A stretch of 64,000 bases of DNA from Aselliscus stoliczkanus (GCA_033961575.1 CM066727.1:119648434-119712433), one strand, 5' to 3'; positions 10,461 to 22,611 are shown, counted from the first letter of the stretch. Program-made: numbers and translations. The notes: a model not told the origin generated them from the sequence alone.

Positions 10461-10609
10461 TCTTCAAAAGTAGGGAAAGACAGATGTTTTAGCTTGGAAT
10501 CAAAGAGCAGCAAAGTGGAAAGGGAGAGTCCTAGGAAGTGACAGGGAAGAGAGGGTCTCTTTGGGGCTTTGAAGAGGGGAGAGTGGTTCTTTTCTCAGTT
10601 CCATAATAA

Positions 10610-10810
10610 TAGCAAAACTTATCATGTGGCAGGCTCAAGGCCAAACTCTTTGCACACATTGTCTTATTTAATTCTTACAGCTTCCTTGAGATGTTATTAC
10701 TATTGCCATTATACAGACAAGGAAACAGAGGCCCAGGGAAGGAGTTACTTAGATGGTAAATTTAAACTGTGGTCTGTCTGATTCCCAACCCTGTGCTCAT
10801 GACCAGTGAG
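10610..10810 (+). mobile_element. MIR/L2-class ancient repeat remnant
   Basis: Better preserved than its neighbour: 'tcttatttaattcttacag', 'attatacagacaaggaaaca', 'gaggcccagggaaggagtta' and 'tctgattcccaaccctgtgctc' occur in the normal order for this mammalian-wide fossil. Confidence 0.6.
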
Positions 10811-11399
10811 TTATTTTGTGACAAACATGACTTATGCTTTCCCTGTCAAGTTAGAACATCTCTTGCATACTCTCTGCCACACCCCCATGTCTCCTTCAGC
10901 TGCAGTGCAAACCCCTGTGGTTTACTGGACTGGCTTTGTCAAGCCAGGATTTTGTCTCTGTGTTCACACGAAGAAACCACAAGGTGGCAGTATAACATTA
11001 CACAGTTCAACATGGGGGAAAAGACGTGAATCTTCCCAATTTGTATTAATTAGGTCAAACTCAAATATCAGACAGACAAACCATTGACAGTAAGACTGGC
11101 CTTAGCAGTTTATTCTGTCATATGTACAAACGCCTGGAATTCACTCCTCATTCGGTAATGTTCGAGAAGAAAGGATCCCAGAGACCTAAGCTGAATGATA
11201 ATGGTGGTCCCAGTGGTACGGGGTGGCTAAAATAAAGTGTTCTGCCAAGACCTGAAGAACCAAAAAGGACTATTTTTATTTTTAAAATATTTAGCATCCT
11301 GACCCTCCACTCCTCCCTCCCTATTTAAGTTTTATGGAATCTATGTTTGAAAAGTATAGAAGTGGTGGAAAGAGCAAGGAGAATAAGTGAAGGGAAGAG

Positions 11400-11580
11400 A
11401 GCAAGGCTTTGTTGTCAAAGGATATGGATTCAGAGCGCCTGGGTTCCTTTCTAGTGGTGTGACATTAACCACAACACCCAATCCCATGGACTCATTTCCT
11501 CATGCTGAAATGAGGGGACAGTGTCTGCCTTGAAGATTGTTGGGAATAGGAAATAAGGCAAAGCCAGGAAATGTTTTCAG
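11400..11580 (+). mobile_element. MIR-like SINE remnant
   Basis: The order 'gattcagagcgcctgggttcc', 'tagtggtgtgacattaacc' and 'ctcatttcctcatgctgaaatgagg' resembles the MIR core (…gtgtgacc…cctcagtttcctcatctgtaaaatg…). Divergence is high. Confidence 0.5.
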
Positions 11581-11989
11581 GTCCTTAATCAGGGAGAGTG
11601 TGTATTTTCTTCAGATGTTTGTTTCTTTAGCTTAGAAAGGTATGGCAACTAAGAGAAAGACCAAGATTCCTATCAAAGAAAGGAAAGGACAGCACATCTG
11701 GGGTAGAAATTAATACACAGTCTATGGACAAAGAATTCCTGTTTATGTAATAACAAAAAAAATATTTATGAGGCTGACAGAACAGAGGGAATTGTTTTTG
11801 CCTTTCTCTGCATCATTTTATAGTTTGTTGTACTATAGTGACAACAAGAAATAATCATATTTTTCAAGAGGAGTGGGAAGATATACATATCAAAATATGT
11901 TTGATTTCTAATGGTTCTTAGGCACCATTTAAGGCTTATAAATGTGTATTTCACAGATCATTCCTCACCTGCGCCAGTGTTGTCTGAAT

Positions 11990-12200
11990 ATAGACCAGGA
12001 TCCAAAGCCTGTGAGCTCTGGTATCAAACCCAGTGCATTACTTACTGGTTTTATGATGTAGGTCCAGTTGCTTAACCTCAGTTTCCTCATTTGAAAAATG
12101 GGAAAAGTTATAATAGCTTCCTCATAGACTGTCATAAGGATTATATAGAGTGATGTATGTAAAGTGTCTAACACACAGTAAGCCCTACATAAGTGCTATT
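11990..12200 (+). mobile_element. MIR SINE remnant
   Basis: Clear MIR order: 'agctctggtatcaaaccca', 'ggtccagttgcttaacctca', 'gtttcctcatttgaaaaatg', 'taataagcttcctcatag'-like sequence, 'ataaggattatatagagtg' and 'cagtaagccctacataagtg'. Among the best MIR copies in the window. Confidence 0.72.
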
Positions 12201-12247
12201 CATTATTATTGATAACTTTGTCCAGTTACAATAGCTATGGTGCTTTT

Positions 12248-12273
12248 CAAGAATTCAAGAATTCAAGAATTCA
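12248..12273. repeat. Short tandem repeat of an 8-9 bp EcoRI-like unit
   Basis: Three adjacent copies of caagaattc / aagaattc. Each unit contains the palindrome gaattc, so the tract is also internally self-complementary. Confidence 0.9.
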
Positions 12274-14932
12274 GTCTCAGCTGGGAATCTATTACCACCT
12301 GAAATTGTTCAACAATGAAGAAAAAGAAGAAAAATCTGGGTTTCTCCTTGCAGCATGCTGCTAAAAGGCTTCCTCACATCTTTTTACATTCTTCCAGGGC
12401 ACTTGCAGTAGTGCCCATGGTGGTGTCTACCTCAGGTCAAATTGAGTCCCGTTTGCACTTAAATTTCATTTTTCAGGACCAGTTGGAAGGTTATCAATTC
12501 TTTGAACTAGAGACTCCAGCAAGTTAAGAAGCTCACAGGAATCTGTGGTTTCCACTGATTTACAAAACAGACATCTCCACAAATAACCCTTCTTAACCAT
12601 AATTTCAATCCCCTTACTTCCCATTCCTCACCTTTTGCAGAGATGCTTCTCTGCATCAAACACTGTTATATTCAGTAATAAACAATCGGCCAACAAATAA
12701 AATCTCAGGACCATAAGCTTCACAGGTGAATTTTACCAAACACCTAAACAAGAATTAATTCTAGTCCTTCTTAAACTCTTCCTAAAAATTAGAGAGGAAG
12801 GAATGCTTCTAAATTTATTTTATGAGCCAGCATTACCCTGATACCAAAGCCAGATAGGGACACTATAAGAAAAGAATATTACAGGCCAATATCCCTGGTG
12901 AACATAGATGCAAAAATCCTAAAAAAGAGAAAAACAAAAAACCCCCAAAACTTAACAAACTGAGTTCAAGAGCATGTTAAAACAATCATTCACCATCATC
13001 AAGTGGGATTCATCCTTGGGATGCAAGGATGGTTCAACATAGGCAAATCAATAAAACTGACACACTATATTAATATATTAGAAGTATTAAAAATTTATGA
13101 TCATTTCAATAGGTTCAGAGAAAACATCTGACAAAATTTAACACCCTTTCATGGTAAAACACTCAATAAATTAAGTATAGAAGCAATGTTCCACAATGTA
13201 ATATAGCAAGCCATATATAACAAGCCAAAAGCTAACATCATACTCAATAGTGAAAATTTAAAAGCCTTTCATCTAAGATCAGGAATAAGAAAAGAATGCC
13301 CATTCTATTCAAGACAGTACCAGAAGTCCTAGCCATAAGGCAGCAAGAAGAACTAAAAGGCATCCAAATCAGAAAGAAAGAAGTAGTAGTCATCTCAGTT
13401 TTCCCATGACATGGTCTTATATGTAGAAAATATTCAAGACTTCACCAAAAAAATATTGAATAAATGAATTCAGTAAATTTGCAGGATACAAAATCAACAT
13501 ACAGAAATCAGCTGTGTTTCTACACTAAAAATGAACTATCTGAAAGAGAAATTAAGTAAGAAATCCCATTTACAATAGCATCAAAACCAACAAAATATTT
13601 AGGAATAAATTTAATCATGGAGGTGGAAGACCTGTACACTGAAAACTGAAAGACATTAATGAAAGAGACTGAAGGAGACACAAATAAATGGAAAGATATC
13701 TTGTGTTCTTGGGTTTAAAGTATTAACACTGTGGAAATGTCGATACGACCCAAAATGATCTATAGATTCAACACAATCCATATCAAAATTCCAATGGCAT
13801 TTTTCTCAGAAATAGATAAAAAGCTATCCTAAAATTTATATGGAACCATAAAAGACCCCATAATAGCCAAAGCAATTCCAACAAAAAGAACAAAACTGGA
13901 AACATCACACTTCTTGATTTAAAGCTATATTACAAAGTTGTAGTCGTGAAAACAGTGTGGTATTGGCATAAAAACAGGCACATGGAACTGTTGGAACAGA
14001 ATAGAGTTTAGAGATAAATCCATGCATACATGGTCAACTCATTTTTTTGACAATAGTGCCAAGAACACACAATAGGGAGGACAGTCTCTTCAATAAACAG
14101 TGCTATAAAAATGGATATCCACATTCAAAAGAATAGAAATGGAACCCTGTCTTATACTACTTACAAGCTTCAAAAAGGGTCAAAAACTTAAAAGTAAGAC
14201 CTGAAAGCATAAATTTCTATAAGAAAACACAGGGGAAATGATCTTTAACGTTGGTCTTTACAATGATTTCTTAGATAAGACATGGAAAGCACAGGCAACA
14301 AAAGTTAAAATAAACAAGTGGGTCTATGTCAAATTAAAGAACTTCTGCACAGGAAGGGAGACAATAAATTGAAAATACAACCTATAGAATGGGAGGAAAT
14401 GTTTGCAAACCATCTACCTGATAAGGGATTAATGTCCAAAATATATTTAAGGGCTCATGTAACTCAATAGCAAAAAAAGCAAGTAATACAATTAAAAATG
14501 GGCAAAAGTTATGAATAGACATTTTTCTAAAGAAGACATAAGACATGAAAAGGTGCTTAACATCACTAATCATCAGGGAAATGCAAATCAAAACCATAAT
14601 GAGATCTCACCTCACAACTATTAGAATAGCTATCATTAAAAACAGAAGAGATAACAAATGTTGGCAAGGATGTGAAGAAAAGAAAAACCTTGTACACTAT
14701 TGATGGAATGTAAATTGGAGTAGCCATTATGGAAAATAGGATGGTAGTTCCTCAAAAATTAACAAAAAAACTGCTATGTGATATAGCAATCTCACTCCTG
14801 GGTATATATCTGAAGGAATTGAAATCAGTATCTTAAAGAGATATCTGAACACCCATGTTCGCTGAAATAGCATTCATAATAGCCAAGATATAGAAACAAT
14901 CTAATGTCCTTTGATGGATAAGGAAAATGTGA

Positions 14933-14934
<2 letters not shown>

Positions 14935-14985
<51 letters not shown>
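14935..14985. repeat. (AT)n microsatellite inside the L1 fossil
   Basis: About 25 uninterrupted AT units. Self-complementary, so able to extrude as a cruciform. It lies where the L1 3' UTR normally has a short AT-rich patch, suggesting expansion after insertion. Confidence 0.95.
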
Positions 14986-14990
<5 letters not shown>

Positions 14991-15318
14991 GGATATTATC
15001 TAGACATTAAGAAAAAAAAATCTTGCCATTTGCAGCAACATGGGTGAAGCTGGATGGCATTATGCTAAGTGAAATAAACCAGACAAAGACAAATACTATA
15101 TAATATCACTTACGTGTGACATGCAAAAAAGCTGCATTCAAAGAAACAGAGTGGAGTGGTGGTTGCCAAGGGTTCGGGGAGGAGGAGATGGGGTGATACA
15201 GGTGAAAGGGTATAAACTTTCAGTTATAAGAAGAATGAGTTCCAAGGATCTAATGCACAGCATGGTGACTAAAGTTAATAATATGAAAGTTGCTGAGAGT
15301 AGATCTTAAACATTCTCA

Positions 15319-15356
15319 CCACACACACACACACACACACCACACACACACACACA
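15319..15356. repeat. (CA)n microsatellite
   Basis: About 19 CA units with one interruption (caccaca) near the middle, within the 3' UTR of the old L1. Confidence 0.93.
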
Positions 15357-15582
15357 AAGAGTGAATTATGTGAGATGATAGACATATTAGTTATGTTGAT
15401 CTTGGTAATCATTCCATAATATATATGTATATCAAATCATCTCAATGTGTCCTTCAGCATACACAATTTTGTCAACTATTCCTCAGTAAAGGTAAAAAAC
15501 AAAACAAAACACTGTTCCATTCTCCTTTCAACCATCCTTGTGAAGCTGAGCATTATTATAGAAATACCTATCTTATGTAGAT

Positions 15583-15740
15583 CAGGTCATTTCAAAGTAT
15601 GGTCCTTAGACCAGCACATCACCCAGGTGCTTGTTAGAAATTTGAATTTTTGGGCTCCACCCCAACCTGCTAATTCAGAAACTAGGAGGAGGTGGGGCCC
15701 AGCAATTTGTATGTAAATAAGCTGTGTAATTCTGATGTTT
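15583..15740 (+). mobile_element. Non-autonomous hAT-type (MER) DNA transposon remnant
   Basis: Well-preserved copy of the element also seen at 6185 and 42755: 'caaagtatggtccttagacc', 'agcacatcacccaggtgctt', 'gttagaaatttgaatttttg', 'ggctccaccccaacctgcta', 'aggaggtggggcccagcaat' and 'gtgtaattctgatgtttgat'. The order matches small hAT-Charlie MER elements. Confidence 0.75.
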
Positions 15741-16480
15741 GATCAAATTTGAAAATTCCTTCTTCTAGCCTCAAAAATAGGTTACGTCTGCACCCTGGGG
15801 ATGATTTGGTGCTTGTTGCCAAGGACCAAAGACCAGATTTGTGATGTTGGTCTTGTTGGTCTTGTCTAGATTTTGTCACATTATCTTGGCATTTTGCCTG
15901 TAGAGAAGCCAACAGGGTTCTTACATCCAAATCCAGCACCATACTCTGCCTGCATATGAATACATGTATCTGACTTTTTTCCCTCCATTCCTTATTACTG
16001 CAAATTGTGAAGCTGAAAACATTAACTGAATTTGTCCTTTTAAAAAGTTAACAGTAACATGCCATTTCATTCCCTAATGATTCTTTTCTTTTACATATAT
16101 TTTTTACAATATAACCTTCATTATCTTTAATCCTGAGGCTGAAAATTGAGAACAGGTTGAGGAGCTTGCATGGGTGTACAACAGCAATTGTGATTGCTTC
16201 AAGTATCATAGTAAAAATACCAATAACAAAACTAATACATTAAATAAGGCTAATATAATTTATGAATGCCGCCATATAATTCACAAATAAGTGTCACATG
16301 TATTTCCTTATTTAGTTCTTACCTTTGCTATGTGCATTATTCTTATTTTTAAAATGGGGGCACTGAAGTTTAGAAGGGTTGCACTTTTATCGTTGAGCAT
16401 CATATAATTTTTATGGGGGGTGGGGTGGGGAGCACCGTATGATTTTAACCAGAACTTTTTCTTGGAATAACAATAGCAAC
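15741..16480. other. Unassigned sequence
   Basis: About 0.7 kb with no clear gene or repeat. It includes a triple-repeat-like 'tgttggtcttgttggtcttgt' at about 15844-15864 and a G-rich patch at about 16413-16430. Confidence 0.4.
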
Positions 16481-16484
16481 TAAA

Positions 16485-16700
16485 GTATTTGGGGTGCTTT
16501 CTATATGCCAGGCACTTAGATGGGTGAGTTTTGTTTTACTTGATCCATGAAACAGCCCAGTGAGGTAGGAAATATTCCTATTCCCATTGTACAGATAGGA
16601 AAACAGCCTTAAAAAGGTTCAATAACTTGCCTATGTCATTATCAGTCTTAAGGAGTGATGGAGCTGGGATTCAGGTCTGGCTGGTTTTCATTTGACAGCA
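16485..16700 (+). mobile_element. MIR/L2-class ancient repeat remnant
   Basis: 'tgccaggcacttagatggg', 'attgtacagataggaaaaca', 'gttcaataacttgcctatgt' and 'gagctgggattcaggtctgg' occur in the standard order of the common mammalian fossil (…cattttacagatgaggaaac…aacttgcccaaggtcac…gctgggattcaaacc…). Confidence 0.62.
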
Positions 16701-17700
16701 CTTGTTCTGAGGCTGTTTATAGGGTCTCTGAAGATGCTGCATCTGAGTAGGAGCTTCACCTCTCAGAGACAGTGAATTCTATGAAGGGAATTTCATCTTC
16801 CTCTATTTTCTGTACCTAGCAAGAAAGAGCCAAAGAGGCTCCATGGAAGACTTGACTCCTTCAAGCCAAAGGACTTTGCTTATGGGCTCTAATGGAATGG
16901 AGCTCACACTCTGTTTTTCATATCATTTGCTTATTTTGTCAGTGCTCACCCCTGTTCCAGAAAAGATTTTAGGAAGCTACAAGGGTCCCTAAGAAATTTC
17001 ATATAACCCATAAATAGATTTATCTACATAGTTGTATAAGAAGGGTAGGCATTTCCTAAGAGCCAGTCTCTACGTGGGGTTGTTTTAAGTTGCTTTAAGT
17101 TTTTTAAGTTGTGATAACATTCTGTTATTTTCATCTTACAAAGGGCCAGGTACCATCCCAGTGTGAGACAACTACCTCCTCCCTATCCAGCACAAAAGTA
17201 CTTTGGATAAAAAGAGGCAGAGGATAATTACAAATTGCTTTGCCAGTATTCAAATGGTACAGAAATACATAAAGCAAAAATGAAATCAGAGCTTTTCTAT
17301 AATCAAGTTTTAATGTATGAATGCTTCAGGAGATCAAGCATTAAACAAGGTTGATAGGGGAGAAGATAATTAAAAAATGTTCCTCCTATTGCAGCAGAAA
17401 CAAAGTCTACTTTCTGCTGTAGCCTTGTCAAGTCCCTGGTCTTCCAATGGCTGAGTAGGTACCACAGGACTCAACCAGTGGGCAAGTGTGTTATCAGCCA
17501 CCTAATTGGAGTTTGCTGATCTCTAGCCTCAATCAGGGCTGCTCCTTGCTTTTATGGTGCAGTAGGTCAGTGTCTTTGGTTCCAGCATGATTCTTCTTTG
17601 TTCGTAAGGAATTACTCAGGCATGAAATAGAGTCACATGCACAATCCTATTAAAAACCTCAGAATTCTGAGCTTTGATTCCATTTGTAAGTTTTTGTTTC
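16701..17700. other. Unassigned sequence
   Basis: About 1 kb with no recognisable gene. A short internal repetition of ttttaagttg occurs at about 17083-17112 (three imperfect copies). Confidence 0.4.
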
Positions 17701-17704
17701 TCTG

Positions 17705-17977
17705 GGAGCATCTTTATTGAAATATAATTCACACGGCATATAATTTATATCCCATACAACTCACCTATCTAAAGTGTACAATTCAATGGTTTTTAGTAGA
17801 GTCACAGAGTTTGCAACTATCCCCATGATCAATTTTAGACTATTTTCATTACCCCAGAGTGAAACCTGACTCCCTAATGTTCCCATCGCCTCCCCAACCC
17901 CCAGCCTTAGACAATCATGGATCTAGTTTCTATCTCTATTGGTTTGCCTATTCTAGATATTTTCATGTAAATGGAAT
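17705..17977 (-). mobile_element. Old L1 3' UTR fragment (minus strand)
   Basis: Ordered motifs 'agcatctttattgaaatata', 'attcacacggcatataattt', 'aaagtgtacaattcaatggt', 'acagagtttgcaactatccc', 'ttcattaccccagagtgaaa' and 'tggtttgcctattctagata' identify an old L1 (L1ME-like) end in minus orientation. No open frame. Confidence 0.75.
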
Positions 17978-18139
17978 GTCCCAAGATGGGGACTCTGCTA
18001 AGTCAATAAATAGGGGGGATGCTGTGGTGCAGAGCAAGGGACACATTTGGATACTACTCCTGGCCCCCCTTCCTATCACCTGGGCAGAACCCAACCTGAT
18101 TTTCAGTTTCCTGGCTTGTCAAATGAGGGTTTTGTGTGT

Positions 18140-18960
18140 TTTTTTTTTCACTTCATTTCTTTAAAACTTTTCAATTTTGCAATCATTTCAAACTTACAGG
18201 AAAAGTTGCAAGAATAGTATAAAGTAACCTGTGTACTTTCCCCTGGATTACCCATTGTTAATAATATTCTACACCTACTTGCTCTTTCTTTCTCTCTTCT
18301 CATGTGACTTTGTTTCTGAACAATTTGAAAGTTAACTGCAGATGCTTATTTATCCATAAATACCTAGAGGTGTATTTCCTAAAAACATATTTTTGTACAT
18401 AACCCAGAAAAGTTATCAAAATTAGAAAATGAATATCAATGCAATTTTATTATCTAATCTACAGACCTTATTCAAATTTTGTTAATTCTCCCAATAATGT
18501 TGAGGATCTATGACAATTCCTTAAGCATTCATGACCGTGAAATTTTGTAGAATGCTCTTCAGCTTGGGCTTCTGTGATGTTTCCATGTGATTGGATTAGG
18601 TTTTCCACTTTTGCACTAAGTTCTTCTTAGTCCTTCAACACATGTCGATTTGTCACATTACTGATAATAACCTTGATCACTGGATCAAGGAGGTACCAGC
18701 CAGGTTTCTCCATTATAAAGTTACCATTTTTTCCCTTTGCAACTAACAATGTCTTGTGAAGAAATACTTTGAGATTATGAATATCATGGTTCTCAGCAAG
18801 CTTCTACCCTCCAGTTTTAGTATCCATTGATGATCTGTGATTGAATTAATTATTACCCTGATGGTTGACACATGATGATTTTCCAGTTTCTGTCATTCCT
18901 TCTAGATTACTTGTATTCTACTGTAACGTAGAGCTTTTCCATTATAATCCATTATTACAA
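18140..18960 (-). mobile_element. Old L1 3' region fragment (minus strand)
   Basis: A second old L1 end of different type. Blocks include 'ttcaaacttacaggaaaagt', 'agaatagtataaagtaacc', 'attgttaataatattctac', 'ttattcaaattttgttaatt', 'ccattataaagttaccattt' and 'agttttagtatccattgatg'. These match the same old L1 3' family as 3725-4235. Diverged and non-coding. Confidence 0.62.
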
Positions 18961-19890
18961 TCAATTTTTTTTTCCTCAAATTATTCCAAATTTGCCCAGT
19001 GGGGTCTTCTTTTATCTGGCTCCTGTGTCCTATTGACATCCCCCCACCATTCTTTAAGCATTTCCTTACTTTCTGGTGCAAAAGGGTGTTCTAGACCCAT
19101 TTTGTACATGCTCTGCTCTAGCACTAGAGCATTTCCCCCAATAAACTCTCATTTCTTTTCACAGAGAAAGAATTTGTAAATCAATATCTGAATACTACAA
19201 GTGTTCATTGTTACTAGGATTCATTACTTCTAGCCCCTCTCAACATATAGAGCTAGGAAATATGTGTATATGTACATATGGGTGAGTTTATATACACATA
19301 TACCCTATATCTTTTTTATTGTATATTTCTATCTACCTATATGAAATATCATGATACTTCCAATTTTAATCTGATATCATAGGATCTATTCCAGGTATCC
19401 CTCTTTTCATACTTACACATTTATTCTCTGACAATGAGAAACCTGACTAATACAAAAGGTAGCCAGAGGCCATATTATGAAGTCTTGTATATCATGAAAA
19501 TAATTTTTAGGGTTTTTTTTTTGTTTGTTTATTTTGTTTGTTTTTCCTATAGGCTCTGAGGGCCATTAAACAGGCTTAAACAGGCTTGAACAGGAAGGAA
19601 TTTGATTAAATTTCATTTTAGAAAGATTGCTCTGCTGAAGGAAGGATGAAAGAGAGTTGAGAGTGGTGGTAGAGAGAAGATAGAGCACTGCCATAGTCCA
19701 GAGAAGATGTGATGAAGATCTGATCTACAGCAAAAGGATAGAAAAGAATGGCAAACTTGGTGCCTAGATTTGGGGGATGTGGAGAAGGGGTGCAGTAGCT
19801 CAGGTAGGTTAGAAGTGATGGGATGAAACTAAATATGAGAAACCATTCTAAGGCTGGATAAATTCATTTAGTCAAGTAAATTTTTTTAGT
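18961..19890. other. Weakly repetitive sequence, family unclear
   Basis: Part of 18961-19190 may continue the L1 fragment. A TATA/TATG-rich patch lies at 19256-19330. The stretch at about 19600-19860 resembles an old mammal-wide repeat (words like 'gattgctctgctgaaggaag', 'gcactgccatagtccagag'), but I cannot name it. A roughly 10-bp tandem array, aaacaggctt (two to three copies), is at about 19567-19592. Confidence 0.35.
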
Positions 19891-19894
19891 CAAG

Positions 19895-20312
19895 TATATT
19901 AGTTTTCCCTGGGCTGCTGTTATAGATTACCACAGACTGGGTGGCTTATAAGAGCAGAAATTTATTCTCTTACAGTTCTGGAGGCCAGAAGTCTGGAATT
20001 TAGATGTTGGCAGAGTTGCTTTCCTGTGCGTCCTCTGAGGAGAATCTGTCCCATGTCATTCTCCTGAGTAGTTGTCAGTGTTCCCTTGCTTGTGGACATA
20101 TCACTCCAATCTCGACCTCCGTCTCCACATGGCCTTCTCCCCTGTGTGTATGGCTCTTTTTTTTCTAATTGGCCTTATTGTCCATTCTACTCCAGATGAC
20201 CTCATCTTACCTTGATGAAATCTGTAAAGACCGTATTTCCAAATAATGTTGCATTCTGAAATTCTGGGTGGCTGTAATTGGTGGTGGTGGGGGACTATTC
20301 AATTCAGTACAC
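19895..20312 (-). mobile_element. MaLR-type solo LTR, MLT1/MST-like (minus strand)
   Basis: Reads on the minus strand as a MaLR-type LTR. The plus strand begins 'tatattagttttccctgggc', then 'accacagactgggtggctta', 'gaaatttattctcttacag', 'ggaggccagaagtctggaat', 'ctccaatctcgacctccgtc', 'cacatggccttctcccctgt', 'gacctcatcttaccttgatg' and 'aagaccgtatttccaaataa', ending 'attcaattcagtaca'. Length of about 420 bp fits a complete LTR without internal sequence. These are fossils of an endogenous retroviral (ERVL-MaLR) family and carry no viral gene here. Confidence 0.78.
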
Positions 20313-21225
20313 TAAAGATATGGGATAGAAACTGAGGACAAGAACAAACACACACATGTTGGCATAGGATCGGCTGCCTCCCTCCCCATCCTTACTAGGG
20401 ATGTGCTACCACCAAGTAGCTGACTATGCCAAGTATGGTCTGGCCAGAATTTGAAAGTTCACTTTGCTGGAAGAAGTTAGGCTAATTCTTCATGTCATCT
20501 TGTGTGAGAGAATGTTGCAAACATCTGAGTTTCCTTGCCCTTGAATCTAATGAGCCCTACCTTTACCTGTAACAGGGCAGGAGGAAGGAAGCAGATGAGG
20601 CTCTGGTGTTCCTGAATAATATTTCTGCCTCTAGGCTTCCACTGTCCAAATGGGACCCCATAAATGACACAGCCCAGGTGAATAAGTAGCAGCACTGGGA
20701 CTGAAAGACGGGCTTTTGGTTAATGGGATGACGTGTCCTGTTGCACCTGGGACTGTCCAGTTTATACCAGTCATTCTGGCATAACTAATAGGTGCCCCTT
20801 CGTACTCCAAAATTTTCTACTCTGCCCAGCAGATTCTATACTCATGCTACCTCTAACTCTCTGTCCCATATGCTACTGACCATGACACACAACTTTCTAA
20901 AACCAAAGAAAATCAGCATCTTTTGTTGAAGAGCCCTAAAATAAAAGATTGGTTTCTGGGACAGTTTGTCTGCTCTACCAGTTATCCACAGAGTAATTGA
21001 AACACTGAGTTTTGTAGTCATGATAATTTGCAAGTGAAAAAAAGAAAGCTACATCCAAGGAATAAGAATACTTTATAGATGAATGGCTTTCTCAAAAGTG
21101 CAGAGGTCTGTAAGCTGGTATGTTTTGGGCTGGTCACTTCTGGAAACTTCCTATGAAATGCAGAAAGATGAGAAGCATATACCATTGACTCTTGAAGAAG
21201 CCGTATCTGAACTGTAGATTGTTGT
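20313..21225. other. Unassigned sequence
   Basis: About 0.9 kb with no gene. The words 'gcacctgggactgtccagtt' and 'gtgccccttcgtactccaaa' at about 20740-20810 resemble a common mammalian DNA-transposon or LTR fossil, but the match is too short to name. Confidence 0.35.
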
Positions 21226-21229
21226 ATTT

Positions 21230-21647
21230 TTTTTAATGAATAGACTTTATATTTTAGGACAGTTTTAGATTTACAGAAAAATTGAACAGAAAGTACCAAG
21301 AGTTTCCATATATCCACCTCTCTCCCCCAATCTCCCCTATAATTGACAACTTGTCTTAGTGGGGTACATTTGTTATGATTAATAAACCAATGTTGATATA
21401 TTATTATTAACTAAGTTCCATAGTTCCATTAGCATTGACTCATTGTGTTTAACTGTTCTGTGGGTTTTGACAAATGCATAATAGCATGTATCCACCATTA
21501 CAATGTCATACAGAATAGTTTCAATGCCTTAAAAATCCCCTGTGCTTCACTTATTCTCTCCCCTTCCTACTCCAAAATCTCCTGGAAACTACTCATCTTT
21601 TTACTGCCTGTATAATTTTGCCTTTTCCAAAATGTCAGGTAGTTGGA
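21230..21647 (-). mobile_element. Old L1 3' part, first piece (minus strand)
   Basis: Blocks 'gacagttttagatttacaga', 'ttgaacagaaagtaccaaga', 'ttccatatatccacctctct', 'gtgggttttgacaaatgcat' and 'actgcctgtataattttgcc' follow the order of an old L1 3' UTR in minus orientation. It is broken at 21647 by the solo LTR and resumes at 22100 ('gaatcatgcattatgaagtc'), so both pieces are one insertion. Confidence 0.75.
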
Positions 21648-22099
21648 TATTTCAAGTTGAATTGTATCCTCCAAAAAGATACGTTGAAGTTCTAACCTCT
21701 GGTACCTCAGAATGAGATCTTGTTTGGGGATGGAGTCACTGCAGATGTAATTAGTTAAGATGAGATAATCCTGTAGTAGGTTGGACCCTTAGTCCAATCT
21801 GACTAGTGGCCTTACAAGAAGAAGGACATTTGGACCCAGACACAGAGAGAATACTGTGTGATGGAGGCAGAGGCTGGGTTTAGGCAGCTGCAAGCCAGAG
21901 GGGCAAGACTGCCAGCAATAGAGAGAAGCTGAGAAGGGCATGAAACAGATGGTTCTCTGGAGCCTTTGAGAGAGAATAGCTCTACCAACACCTTGATTTT
22001 GGACTTTAAGCATCCAGAACTATGAGGGAAAACATTTCTGTTGTTTTAAGCCACCTAGTTTGTGGCAATTTGTTACTGCAGCTCTAGGAAGCTAGTGCA
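21648..22099 (+). mobile_element. MaLR-type solo LTR nested in L1
   Basis: A plus-strand LTR of about 450 bp: start 'tatttcaagttgaattgtat', 'ctggtacctcagaatgagat', 'gcagatgtaattagttaaga', 'ctagtggccttacaagaaga', 'ttgattttggactttaagca', 'tctgttgttttaagccacct', 'gtggcaatttgttactgcag', ending 'gaagctagtgca'. It splits an L1 fragment whose two halves line up on either side (…agttgga / gaatcatgca…). Older MaLR type, solo, with no viral gene. Confidence 0.78.
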
Positions 22100-22598
22100 C
22101 GGGAATCATGCATTATGAAGTCTTTTCAGGTTGGTTATTTCACTTAGCAATGTACGTTCAACATCTTCCACATATTTTTGTGGCTCGATAGCTCATTTTG
22201 TTTTATCGATGAATAGTATGCCATTGTATGGATGTACCACGGTTTGTTTATTCATTCATAGTAGGTGAATGAATGAGGACCTATTGGTTGTTTCCAGTTT
22301 GGGGCAATCATGAATAAAGGTACAATAAACATCTGCGTGTATGGCCTGCCGAGTGGCTCAGTTGGTTAAGAGCTTACTCAAGAGTGCGAGCTGAGCTCTG
22401 AACAACAGCAGTTCAATGCCCAGCCAGAGCTGAGCTGCCGCTGAGCTGCCAACAGGTGGCAGGATGGCTCAGCTAAAAAAAATAAATAAATAAATAAAAT
22501 AAAAAAGAATAAACATTTGCATGTAGGTTTTTGAATAGACCTTTTATATATTTAGCCTGTTATATTTCCTCTCAGCTTTTGTACATTCATCTTCATTT
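22100..22598 (-). mobile_element. Old L1 3' part, second piece, itself split by a SINE
   Basis: Continuation of the L1 interrupted by the LTR: 'gaatagtatgccattgtatg', 'gatgtaccacggtttgttta', 'cctattggttgtttccagtt' and 'aatcatgaataaaggtacaa', typical of the ORF2/UTR end of L1 in antisense. A SINE interrupts it at 22342-22507, and it resumes as 'aggtttttgaatagaccttt'. Confidence 0.75.
22342..22507 (+). mobile_element. tRNA-derived SINE, second head type
   Basis: SINE of about 166 bp with a tRNA-like head: A-box-like tggctcagttggtt and B-box-like agttcaatgcc. The head differs from the gcgc...ggttcggatcc type and is closer to the head of the 38.7-kb copy (ggctc...). The body has gagctgagctgcc repetition, and the tail is a (AAAT)n array. 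It is flanked by an 18-bp direct repeat beginning aataaacat (22324-22341 and 22508-22525, two mismatches). Confidence 0.82.
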
Positions 22599-22611
22599 AA
22601 GAAACAAGCAC

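Larger units (their letters stand above)
12690..15500 (+). mobile_element. Old plus-strand L1 LINE, ORF2 part and 3' UTR
   Basis: About 2.8 kb of decayed L1. The 5' part translates piecemeal to L1 ORF2 reverse-transcriptase-region words (for example the nucleotide blocks 'gaattttaccaaacacctaaa', 'cattaccctgataccaaag' and 'attacaggccaatatccctg' at about 12730-12900), but every frame is broken. Around 14380-14700 it has the 'ggattaatgtccaaaatat', 'atgcaaatcaaaaccataatgag' and 'gatgtgaagaaaag' words of the ORF2 3' half. The UTR from about 14770 has 'ctcctgggtatatatctgaag' and 'tgggtgaagctggatggc'. An (AT)n tract at 14935-14985 and a (CA)n tract at 15319-15356 have grown inside it. 5'-truncated; target-site duplications no longer visible. 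Style fits an L1MA/L1MB-age element, which is inference. Confidence 0.82.

Noticed and set aside
12248..12273. Tandem gaattc units as a regulatory or phage-like site
   Set aside because: Three adjacent 8-9 bp units are best explained by slippage, and no motif context supports a function.
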